Below, piece after piece: positions 1-4,901 of a stretch of DNA of 6,681 nucleotides (the first letter of the stretch is position 1; the number at the start of each line of letters is the position of its first letter). The position numbers and the translations under genes were made by a program. The notes below the pieces were generated by a model, which had not been told where the DNA came from, made no database searches, and saw nothing but the letters and a program-made list of their open reading frames with translations. Location: positions 814 through 7,494 of the forward strand of contig DOFA01000156.1 of assembly GCA_003532195.1 (NCBI GenBank), in the 5' to 3' direction. The DNA is from Clostridiales bacterium. Its GTDB lineage: Bacteria > Bacillota > Clostridia > Saccharofermentanales > UBA5734.

Positions 1-72
1 GGCGCAGGCGTCACTGTTGGCGTTGGCGCAGGCGTCACTGTTGGCGTTGGCGCGGGTGTCGGCACTGGTGCC
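1..72. repeat. 24-bp tandem repeat encoding Pro-Thr-Val linker
   Basis: Bases 1-24 and 25-48 are identical 24-mers and 49-72 is a diverged third copy. In the minus-strand VanW gene each copy encodes eight residues of the type PTPTVTPA, and the array continues past the window edge. The unit length is a multiple of three, so copy changes would keep the frame and only alter the length of a flexible extracellular linker. Confidence 0.9.
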
Positions 73-1583
73 GGACCATATTCATATATACCGTGAAGCG
101 GCCGATAGTAGCTGGTAAAGGCCATTTCCCGCTTGATCACAGTCCCGTTCTTCTTCCAGACTTTATAGGCGGTTGCCCGCCGGCCGATATGCGGCGCCCG
201 GATTTCCACCCGCTGGCCGGGCGCCAGTTCGGGATTATATGTCTCAACAGGAACTGCAACCGGAATCGTTTCTGTCACTTCGGCTTCTAAAGCAATCGAC
301 ACGCCTTCGTCCAGCATCCGGCCGTAAATCTGAACCACGATATTGGGTTTTTTGTAAGAAGCGGCAATGGCGATCGGATACTCGGTATTGTTGAGGAATT
401 TAAAATCAGGCCCCTTCCAGCTGACTGTGGCGTCCAGGCCAACCGCGGTGTAATCGCTGGGCCAGGAATGCGGATGCCGTTCGACGACTTTCAGGTCCGC
501 TTTCAGGACCGCCTGGCAGAGCGTGGTGTTCGGCTGGCATATGCCGCCGCCCAATTCCTGGATCAAGATACCGTTCTTGATGCCGCCGGCAGGAAGGAAG
601 CCCTTGTTCGCCGTCCTTTCGCCAATATGGCCATTAAAGGAGAAGGTCTCGCCAGGCTGCAGCACCAATCCGTTCAGCATCTGGCAGATCAGCAGGATGT
701 TATGGTCGCGGTTGACATTGACCGCCCGGGCATAGGTTGTTGCCTGAGAGACAAAACCGAGTTGGCGCAGCAGGGTCGCTTTGTCTATGCCAGTTACGAC
801 AGTTTCAGCTTGAAAATGAACGGTTTGCCCATATTCGCCGGCAGCCAGCAGGCGCAGAACCTCGTCGGCGCAAGCTTCGCCATCGATGCTCCGTCCGGTC
901 GTCTGCTCTGTGGCGGTGAATCTTTTCGAGGCTGCGTCAAATCCGCTTACTTGGGCGCCGGCTGCCTCAACTTGCAGGGATCCGGCAATTTCAAGAATCC
1001 AGCTGCGAATCTTGTCGCTGTCGTATAACTGGGAAACCGAGAGGTGCAGCGGATTGCTCTGCAAATCCCGGACAATTGCGTATCGGTCGCGGATTTGTTC
1101 ATCTTCAGACGCCGCGCCGCTTGTTCTTCCGGTCTGCCAGGCCTGATCCAGAATCGCCTGCCAGTCGGTGGCAAGGCCGGCATCGGTTTGGGTCAGAAGC
1201 CAGGTTTGATCGCCCAGCTGCACAGTAACTGTAAAATTATCCCGCCATTTTTTATCGCGCAGCTGCAGCTGTGCCTGGATCTCTTCGAATGTTTGACCGC
1301 CCAGGCTGAGGTCGTCGATATAGAGCCCCTGATAGAAAGTATCTCGATCGAGAACCGCCCGCATGGCCGCCATTTCTTCCTGGTAGCGGGCTTCTGCCAG
1401 GCTGCTGGCCTGGATGCTCGCGCTGATGCTTTCCTGCAGCAGCCGCTGTTTTTCTTGATATTGTTCGCGAAGGTTGCAGGCATAATAACTGCCGGCAGCC
1501 AACATCAGGATCAGGATCAGGACAACAGGAATAATCCAGACCGGATTGCTGCCGCGCCGTTGAGTTGTTTTATGCTTGATCAT
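1..1583 (-). CDS. VanW-family cell-surface protein (3' end outside window)
   Basis: The reading frame runs uninterrupted for 527 codons from an ATG at 1583 to the window edge, so the C-terminus is missing. An in-frame TGA lies just upstream (1605-1607), so no other start is possible; AGGAGA precedes the ATG by about 11 bases. Residues 14-35 form one hydrophobic helix after a basic N-terminus (signal anchor), followed by a charged, probably coiled stretch to about 80. Two segments resembling the PG_binding_4 domain (about 86-200 and 204-268) precede the VanW domain (about 282-425), recognised by PGETFSFN, LGGGICQ, VVERHPHSWP, GLDATV and FLNNTEYPI. A G5-like segment follows (about 437-495), then a Pro-Thr-Val tail. 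VanW was named from accessory vancomycin-resistance clusters, but its biochemistry is unknown; most members, like this one, are not near van genes. It sits 36 bases after an NlpC/P60 peptidase gene, so a cell-wall role is inferred. The family call is firm; the function is not. Confidence 0.9.
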   Translation of the reverse strand, partial: MIKHKTTQRRGSNPVWIIPVVLILILMLAAGSYYACNLREQYQEKQRLLQESISASIQASSLAEARYQEEMAAMRAVLDRDTFYQGLYIDDLSLGGQTFEEIQAQLQLRDKKWRDNFTVTVQLGDQTWLLTQTDAGLATDWQAILDQAWQTGRTSGAASEDEQIRDRYAIVRDLQSNPLHLSVSQLYDSDKIRSWILEIAGSLQVEAAGAQVSGFDAASKRFTATEQTTGRSIDGEACADEVLRLLAAGEYGQTVHFQAETVVTGIDKATLLRQLGFVSQATTYARAVNVNRDHNILLICQMLNGLVLQPGETFSFNGHIGERTANKGFLPAGGIKNGILIQELGGGICQPNTTLCQAVLKADLKVVERHPHSWPSDYTAVGLDATVSWKGPDFKFLNNTEYPIAIAASYKKPNIVVQIYGRMLDEGVSIALEAEVTETIPVAVPVETYNPELAPGQRVEIRAPHIGRRATAYKVWKKNGTVIKREMAFTSYYRPLHGIYEYGPAPVPTPAPTPTVTPAPTPTVTPA

Positions 1584-1594
1584 GCTGAAATATT

Positions 1595-1600
1595 TCTCCT
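1595..1600 (-). promoter_or_regulatory. Ribosome binding site of the VanW gene
   Basis: On the minus strand AGGAGA lies 11 bases before the ATG at 1583, a slightly long spacing. It sits inside the 36-base gap after the NlpC/P60 stop codon. No promoter or terminator is visible in that gap, which supports co-transcription of the two genes. Confidence 0.65.
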
Positions 1601-1619
1601 GGAATCATGAATGTCCTGC

Positions 1620-2825
1620 TCAATGGATGATTCTCCGGATCGAAACAACCGGATCAGTTGATTTTAAAGTCGACTGGACCACCATTCCCCGTGAGTGGGC
1701 GGCATGGATATATTCGCCGCCGCCGATATACAAGCCCACATGGTCGCAGATGCCATCACGGTTTGACCGGGGATCCCAGTCGAAGCAGATGATGTCGCCG
1801 ATCTGGATGTTCGCGCGGGATACGGATATGCCGGCGCCGGTCTGGCTGCGGGCGGAACGCGGCAGGGTGATGCCGAAAAGTGTTTTGTAAATATAGGTTG
1901 TGAATCCGGAGCAGTCAAAACCGTCCTCCGGAGATTCACAGCCATAAACATACCGGATGCCCAGACAGGATTTCGCCAAGTCAACGATTGCCTGCTTTTG
2001 TTCCGCGGTCAGTGCGGAACCGGCTGCCGCCGCCGTCGGCGCCGCGGTCGGCTTTGGCGTTGCGGTCGGCTTTGGCGCCGCAGTCGGTTTTGGCGTCGGA
2101 ACAGGCGTCGGTGTCGGCTTGCTGACAAATTCGGATGTGATCAGGCTGGTCAGCACATAACCGATCTTTCCGCCCGATGTCTGCACTTGCGACCAGTCGA
2201 GGCCGTACCCCAGGCGAAGCAGCTGGTCGCCCATCGTTGCCCTGATCAGAACGGCGGCGCTTGTGTTGGGCATTTCCCGGACATTGGCCGTATTGACCCT
2301 GACATAATAGGTCGTGTTGTCCGCGAAGAAATCCTCGACCGGCATGCCTTCCTGCGGTACGCCGCTGGCATCAAAAATCCGCGGGTAAGGTGTCGGTTCC
2401 GGAATTGAAGTCGGCGTCGGTTCCGGAGTGGCCGATGGTTCCTGAACCGGAGTCACGTCAGGGGGGAACTGCCCGGCCGGATCATCTCCGATCAGCATTT
2501 TTTGCGAAACCGTCGCGTCCGGCAGGGATAAATAATCTTTCGACCGGTCGAAAATGAGATCAAATTCCGCCAAGTCCTCTTCCGCCGCCGCTAAAGCGAC
2601 AGCCGACCCGGCCATGGTTTCCGCAGACGGTTCTGCTCCCGTCCCTCCGGCGGCAGGCTCGATCGAGATAAACAGGATCAAAGTGGATAAGGCCAGAATT
2701 GCCGCACTGGCCGGCAAGACCTGCAAAAGGCTGCCTAAACATAAAAAAGGCAGGGCCTTCCGGGGACGGCAGACCTCGCGCGGTTCGCTAACACTCGTTT
2801 GGCAAACAGAATTTTTTTTCTTCAT
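1620..2825 (-). CDS. NlpC/P60 peptidoglycan endopeptidase with SH3b domain
   Basis: This 401-residue protein is a predicted exported cell-wall hydrolase; NlpC/P60 enzymes typically cleave between D-gamma-Glu and the diamino acid in stem peptides. A basic N-terminus (MKKK) and a hydrophobic run at about 26-55 act as signal or anchor. Residues 85-150 are acidic and Pro-rich without a recognised fold. Residues 173-231 form a bacterial SH3-like domain (YYVRVNTANVREMPN, WSQVQTSGGKIGYV). A Pro-Thr-Ala-Lys linker spans 236-268, and the catalytic domain covers about 273-401. The Cys-His-His triad is visible: Cys305 in FDCSGF, His362 in DHVGLYIG and His374 in YIHAAH. The ATG at 2825 is the only sensible start, although no Shine-Dalgarno sequence precedes it. 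It lies 29 bases after the HAD gene and 36 before the VanW gene. The family is certain; the exact bond cleaved and the choice between anchored and secreted form are not. Confidence 0.95.
   Translation of the reverse strand: MKKKNSVCQTSVSEPREVCRPRKALPFLCLGSLLQVLPASAAILALSTLILFISIEPAAGGTGAEPSAETMAGSAVALAAAEEDLAEFDLIFDRSKDYLSLPDATVSQKMLIGDDPAGQFPPDVTPVQEPSATPEPTPTSIPEPTPYPRIFDASGVPQEGMPVEDFFADNTTYYVRVNTANVREMPNTSAAVLIRATMGDQLLRLGYGLDWSQVQTSGGKIGYVLTSLITSEFVSKPTPTPVPTPKPTAAPKPTATPKPTAAPTAAAAGSALTAEQKQAIVDLAKSCLGIRYVYGCESPEDGFDCSGFTTYIYKTLFGITLPRSARSQTGAGISVSRANIQIGDIICFDWDPRSNRDGICDHVGLYIGGGEYIHAAHSRGMVVQSTLKSTDPVVSIRRIIH
2044..2097. repeat. Three 18-bp tandem units encoding the linker of the NlpC/P60 protein
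   Basis: Units 2044-2061, 2062-2079 and 2080-2097 differ at only a few bases, and each encodes six residues of the type KPTATP or KPTAAP between the SH3b and peptidase domains. Similar but more diverged Pro-Thr codons continue to about 2118. The unit keeps the reading frame, so copy-number change would only lengthen or shorten the tether. Confidence 0.8.
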
Positions 2826-2832
2826 GAAAGCT

Positions 2833-2838
2833 ATTATA
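2833..2838 (-). promoter_or_regulatory. Candidate -10 box placing the NlpC/P60 transcript start at its ATG
   Basis: The minus strand carries a perfect TATAAT ending 7 bases before the ATG at 2825. A start 6-8 bases downstream of the box would fall at or next to the A of the ATG, giving a leaderless or nearly leaderless mRNA. This fits the absence of a Shine-Dalgarno sequence. No good -35 hexamer is found at 16-18 bases (TACCTA is at 17), so promoter activity is only moderately supported. Confidence 0.4.
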
Positions 2839-2854
2839 CAAGATAATCCCGCAA

Positions 2855-3562
2855 TTAGGTATCCTTATCTTTTGATTTCAACAGATTGCCGGAAATCAGA
2901 AGCCCATCCTGTACAATATGCCAGATCAGCTCCGCTGGTTCATTCAATACTCCGGCGCCGGTTTCAAGCAGTCGTTGGCGAGAATTATGGCCGCCGCTCA
3001 AAAGCAGGCATCTGCATCCGAGGTCGCTGGCCACCGCGAAATCATGGGTGGTGTCACCGATCAGAACCGTCCTGGCTGGCTGAAACGGCTTGCCGCTAAA
3101 CCAGTCGCGGGCCAGTGCGAGCTTGCTGCGCCCGAGAATATCATCCTGGCCGATCAAGTCCGCAAAGAAACCAGATAAACCGAAATGGCGGATTTGATCT
3201 TGCAGCAGATCCCGCCGCGAAGCCGAAAGCAAAATCTGCCGGATCCCCTGCTCCCGGAAAAAAGCCAGAGCATCGCGGATGCCGCGGCGCAGGGGGCAAG
3301 CGAAGCTGGCCGGCTGATAGAGGGCGATGTATTCATCGGCCAGTTCAGTGAATGGATCCGCCGTGAAGTCAAATCCTGCCCGGCGATAATAGTCCTGGAC
3401 CGGAAAATCAAAAATTTCCAGGTACTTTTCCGGCGACAGCGCCGCCAGGCCGCGCCGTTCCAGCATCTGGTTGACAGAGCGAAGGCACAAGCCAAAATCA
3501 TCCAAAATCGTGCCGTTGAAATCCCAGATGACCGTCGCTTCTTGAATGTCCGCCTGTGCCAA
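2855..3562 (-). CDS. HAD-superfamily hydrolase (phosphoglycolate-phosphatase-like)
   Basis: This 235-residue cytoplasmic protein carries the four HAD motifs. Motif I is D14-F-N-G-T18 with nucleophile Asp14, motif II is Ser113 in ILLSAS, motif III is probably Lys147, and motif IV is GD170TTHD174. A helical cap of about residues 22-90 lies between motifs I and II, as in subclass C1 phosphatases of the Gph/PGMB type. The position two after the nucleophile, normally Asp as general acid/base, is Asn16; WDxNGT variants occur in a known clostridial branch. The start is TTG at 3562, chosen because GGAGGG stands 6 bases upstream, no ATG or GTG is available, and the next Met (33) lies past motif I. An in-frame TAA is at 3584-3586. 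It is the first gene of the probable HAD-NlpC/P60-VanW operon. The substrate is unknown; dephosphorylation of a small metabolite is the family-level guess. Confidence 0.9.
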   Translation of the reverse strand: MAQADIQEATVIWDFNGTILDDFGLCLRSVNQMLERRGLAALSPEKYLEIFDFPVQDYYRRAGFDFTADPFTELADEYIALYQPASFACPLRRGIRDALAFFREQGIRQILLSASRRDLLQDQIRHFGLSGFFADLIGQDDILGRSKLALARDWFSGKPFQPARTVLIGDTTHDFAVASDLGCRCLLLSGGHNSRQRLLETGAGVLNEPAELIWHIVQDGLLISGNLLKSKDKDT

Positions 3563-3568
3563 ATGATA

Positions 3569-3574
3569 CCCTCC
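3569..3574 (-). promoter_or_regulatory. Ribosome binding site fixing the TTG start of the HAD gene
   Basis: GGAGGG on the minus strand lies 6 bases before the TTG at 3562-3560. It is the only strong Shine-Dalgarno match in the leader and settles the unusual start codon. Confidence 0.8.
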
Positions 3575-3583
3575 GTTCCGGAG
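3571..3583 (-). promoter_or_regulatory. Small hairpin covering the HAD Shine-Dalgarno sequence
   Basis: In the minus-strand transcript CTCCG-GAA-CGGAG can fold into a 5-bp GC-rich stem with a three-base loop. Its 3' arm contains the GGAG of the ribosome site, so folding could lower translation initiation. The stem is short and its stability was not calculated. Confidence 0.35.
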
Positions 3584-3609
3584 TTAAGCCCGGATGATCC
3601 GTTTGCTCA

Positions 3610-3638
3610 ATTTTAGCGGCAGTGACGCCCCGCGTCAA
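3610..3638 (-). promoter_or_regulatory. Sigma-A promoter of the HAD-led operon
   Basis: On the minus strand TTGACG (3638-3633) and TAAAAT (3615-3610) are separated by exactly 17 bases, each matching the vegetative consensus at five of six positions. The predicted start near 3603 gives a leader of about 40 bases to the TTG codon, with a proper ribosome site in it. Confidence 0.75.
3623..3637. promoter_or_regulatory. Perfect dyad overlapping the HAD -35 box (possible operator)
   Basis: TGACGC-CCC-GCGTCA is a perfect 6-bp inverted repeat with a 3-base centre. It overlaps five bases of the -35 hexamer and the upstream part of the spacer of the minus-strand promoter, and lies about 40 bases upstream of the plus-strand -10 box. 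A regulator bound here could affect both divergent genes. The matching protein is unknown, and the short GC-rich arms could arise by chance. Confidence 0.35.
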
Positions 3639-3675
3639 GAATAAGCAGGCCGGGATACTCCGCTGCCGCCGGATA

Positions 3676-3684
3676 TGCTATGAT
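3676..3684 (+). promoter_or_regulatory. Extended -10 promoter of the flavin oxidoreductase gene
   Basis: TGCTATGAT fits the extended -10 pattern TGnTATAAT with one mismatch. No convincing -35 is seen 16-18 bases upstream, which extended -10 promoters can tolerate. The predicted start near 3691 gives a leader of about 28 bases. Confidence 0.55.
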
Positions 3685-3704
3685 AAATGGGACCAAACAA
3701 TCGC

Positions 3705-3711
3705 GGGAGGG
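3705..3711 (+). promoter_or_regulatory. Ribosome binding site deciding the oxidoreductase start
   Basis: GGGAGGG ends 7 bases before the ATG at 3719. The in-frame ATG at 3680 overlaps the predicted -10 box and has no such site, so translation is assigned to 3719. Confidence 0.85.
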
Positions 3712-3718
3712 ATTCACG

Positions 3719-4294
3719 ATGAGAATAGCCATTTTGTCCGGCAACCCGAAAACCGACGGTCTGAACCAGACCATGATCCAGGCTGTGATCGCCGGTGCGG
3801 CTGCCGCCGGCGCTGAAGTTGAAGAAATCCGCCTGCAGGAATTGAAACTGCTGCGCTGCCAGGTTTGCGGCGACGGCTGGGGCACTTGCCTCCAGGACAG
3901 GCGCTGCCAGTTTGGCGCGGACGGTTTCACGGATACGGCCGAATGCCTGCTGCAGGCGGATGCTTTGGTGTTGGCTACCCCGGTTTACTGGGGCGAGATG
4001 TCCGAAACCCTGAAATGCTTCCTCGACCGGCTGCGCCGCTGCCAGCGCGGCCAGGACGGCGCCCTGGCCGGCAAGCAGGTCCTGCTGCTCGCCAATCCGG
4101 GCGGCGGCGGCGGCGGCCAAATCTCCTGCCTGCAGGAAATGGAACGGTTCTGCCAGCATGTCGGCCTGATTATTTTTGACACGATCGGTGCCAGGCGCTG
4201 GACGCTCGACTATCAGCGGCAGGCTGCCTTTGCCGCCGCACGGGCCCTGGCCAGCGGCCGGCAGAACGGCGACACGGTCATCATCGAGGAATAG
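3719..4294 (+). CDS. NAD(P)H-dependent flavin oxidoreductase, flavodoxin-fold, Cys-rich
   Basis: This 191-residue protein belongs to the NADPH-dependent FMN reductase/flavodoxin-like family, which uses bound FMN to pass electrons from NAD(P)H to small acceptors in the cytoplasm. MRIAILSGNPKTDGLNQ (1-17) is beta-1 plus the FMN phosphate loop. DALVLATPVYWGEMSETLKCFLDR (81-104) is the family signature that packs on the flavin. A Gly-rich loop (128-133) precedes SCLQEMERFC and the terminal RRWTLDY segment typical of the family. Cysteines 47, 50, 57 and 63 form a cluster where iron-sulfur flavoproteins carry their [4Fe-4S] ligands, but the spacing (2, 6 and 5 residues between) is not the classic one, so cluster binding is uncertain. 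The start at 3719 follows the strong ribosome site; a longer in-frame start at 3680 is unlikely. The gene stands alone on the plus strand, divergent from the HAD operon and convergent with hsp20. The electron acceptor is unknown. Confidence 0.9.
   Translation: MRIAILSGNPKTDGLNQTMIQAVIAGAAAAGAEVEEIRLQELKLLRCQVCGDGWGTCLQDRRCQFGADGFTDTAECLLQADALVLATPVYWGEMSETLKCFLDRLRRCQRGQDGALAGKQVLLLANPGGGGGGQISCLQEMERFCQHVGLIIFDTIGARRWTLDYQRQAAFAAARALASGRQNGDTVIIEE
4100..4117 (+). repeat. (GGC)6 triplet run in the oxidoreductase gene
   Basis: Six GGC codons in a row encode Gly128-133 in a loop that is Gly-rich throughout the family. A pure triplet run may slip during replication, but gains or losses would stay in frame. 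Confidence 0.85.
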
Positions 4295-4306
4295 AAGAGC
4301 CCGGAA

Positions 4307-4762
4307 TTATTCGATGGCGACTTTACGGCCCTGCGGTTTCTCCGGTTCGCGCCGGGGCAGCGTCAGGCTAAGCACGCCATTTTCCATTTTGGCGCTGATT
4401 TTGTCCGCGTCAATGTCGGTGATGTCAAAGCTGCGGCAGAACGAACAGGCCCGACGCTCGCGGCGGACGTAATTCTCTTTCTTCTCCTCGGTCTTTTCAT
4501 CCTGGTTGACGGAAATGGTCAGGCGGCCGTCGGCGATGTCAATATTGATATTATCTCTGCTGACGCCCGGCAGTTCGGCATCCAGGACATAAGCGTCGCC
4601 TTCTTCACGAATATCGACCCGCATCAGGCTGCTGCGATTAAAATAGCTGGGAAAGATCGAATCGTTGAAGAAGTTCTCGAAAACCCGGTCCAAATCGAAG
4701 ACATTGTCTTCCCTGTTCTGCATCTGATTCCGTTTCCTTTCAAAAGGTACGAGTCCAAACAT
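4307..4762 (-). CDS. hsp20: Small heat-shock protein, Hsp20/alpha-crystallin family
   Basis: This 151-residue ATP-independent holdase binds unfolding proteins in the cytoplasm as an oligomer. The N-terminal arm (1-44) begins MFGLVPFERK, typical of clostridial Hsp20 proteins. The alpha-crystallin domain spans about 45-137, with the hallmark AKMENGVLSLTLP at 124-136, and a C-terminal V-A-I at 148-150 matches the I-x-I motif used in oligomer assembly. The upstream ATG at 4777 lies inside and overlaps the ribosome site GGAGG (4775-4771), so the ATG at 4762, 8 bases downstream of it, is chosen. An odd feature is C106-S-F-C109, a CxxC pair in the middle of the domain. A sigma-A promoter and a perfect CtsR operator precede it, so class III heat-shock control is expected. 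It is transcribed alone, although read-through from the GGDEF-GNAT gene is possible. Confidence 0.95.
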   Translation of the reverse strand: MFGLVPFERKRNQMQNREDNVFDLDRVFENFFNDSIFPSYFNRSSLMRVDIREEGDAYVLDAELPGVSRDNINIDIADGRLTISVNQDEKTEEKKENYVRRERRACSFCRSFDITDIDADKISAKMENGVLSLTLPRREPEKPQGRKVAIE

Positions 4763-4768
4763 CGTAAA

Positions 4769-4775
4769 CACCTCC
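4769..4775 (-). promoter_or_regulatory. Ribosome binding site of hsp20
   Basis: GGAGGTG on the minus strand; its GGAGG core is 8 bases before the ATG at 4762. Because the upstream in-frame ATG at 4777 overlaps this site, the shorter protein is the supported one. Confidence 0.85.
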
Positions 4776-4784
4776 ATTTTTTTG

Positions 4785-4801
4785 TTTGACTTTGTTTGAC
4801 T
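4785..4801 (-). promoter_or_regulatory. CtsR operator of hsp20
   Basis: The minus strand reads AGTCAAA-CAA-AGTCAAA, an exact match to the known CtsR heptad direct repeat (A/G-GTCAAA, NAN spacer, A/G-GTCAAA). It lies a few bases downstream of the predicted transcription start, where bound repressor would block RNA polymerase. CtsR is the Firmicutes class III heat-shock repressor and is released on heat or protein stress. The ctsR gene itself is not in the window. Confidence 0.9.
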
Positions 4802-4812
4802 TTCCTAATCTC

Positions 4813-4840
4813 ATTATATAGCGCGGCGAGCGTAAATCAA
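4813..4840 (-). promoter_or_regulatory. Sigma-A promoter of hsp20
   Basis: On the minus strand TTGATT (4840-4835) and a perfect TATAAT (4818-4813) are 16 bases apart. The start is predicted near 4806, immediately upstream of the CtsR box. No CIRCE (HrcA) inverted repeat is present. Confidence 0.75.
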
Positions 4841-4853
4841 CAAACTTTTCTTG

Positions 4854-4884
4854 AAAAAATTATGACCAAATTATTAATAATGGT
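4854..4884 (-). terminator. Possible weak terminator after the GGDEF-GNAT gene
   Basis: About 17 bases after the TGA, the transcript can pair ACC-ATTA with TAAT-(TT)-GGT around a TTAA loop, followed by CATAA and six T residues. The stem is AT-rich with a bulge, so termination would be inefficient. It is the only terminator-like structure between this gene and the hsp20 promoter. Confidence 0.3.
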
Positions 4885-4901
4885 TGTATTATTGTCCGGG
4901 T

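Noticed and set aside
1..72. CRISPR-like tandem repeat
   Set aside because: The repeats abut directly with no spacers and encode an in-frame Pro-Thr linker.
1..1583. Vancomycin-resistance gene cluster
   Set aside because: Only a VanW-family domain is present; no ligase, dehydrogenase, dipeptidase or two-component genes accompany it, and most VanW proteins are unrelated to resistance.
468..1610. Two long plus-strand open frames (468-1028 and 1044-1610) opposite the VanW gene
   Set aside because: They are antisense shadows of a frame with clear VanW-family motifs, their translations look like no known protein, and no ribosome site precedes them.
3680..3718. Longer N-terminus for the flavin oxidoreductase from the ATG at 3680
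   Set aside because: That ATG overlaps the predicted -10 box and has no ribosome site, while the ATG at 3719 has GGGAGGG 7 bases upstream and begins at the canonical first beta strand.
4763..4777. Longer Hsp20 starting at the ATG at 4777
   Set aside because: This ATG overlaps the GGAGG ribosome site that serves the ATG at 4762, and family members begin at MFGL.
4870..4881. Perfect 12-bp palindrome ATTATTAATAAT as an operator
   Set aside because: It is pure A/T in an AT-rich gap, upstream of the hsp20 -35, and more simply part of a weak terminator hairpin; chance is likely.
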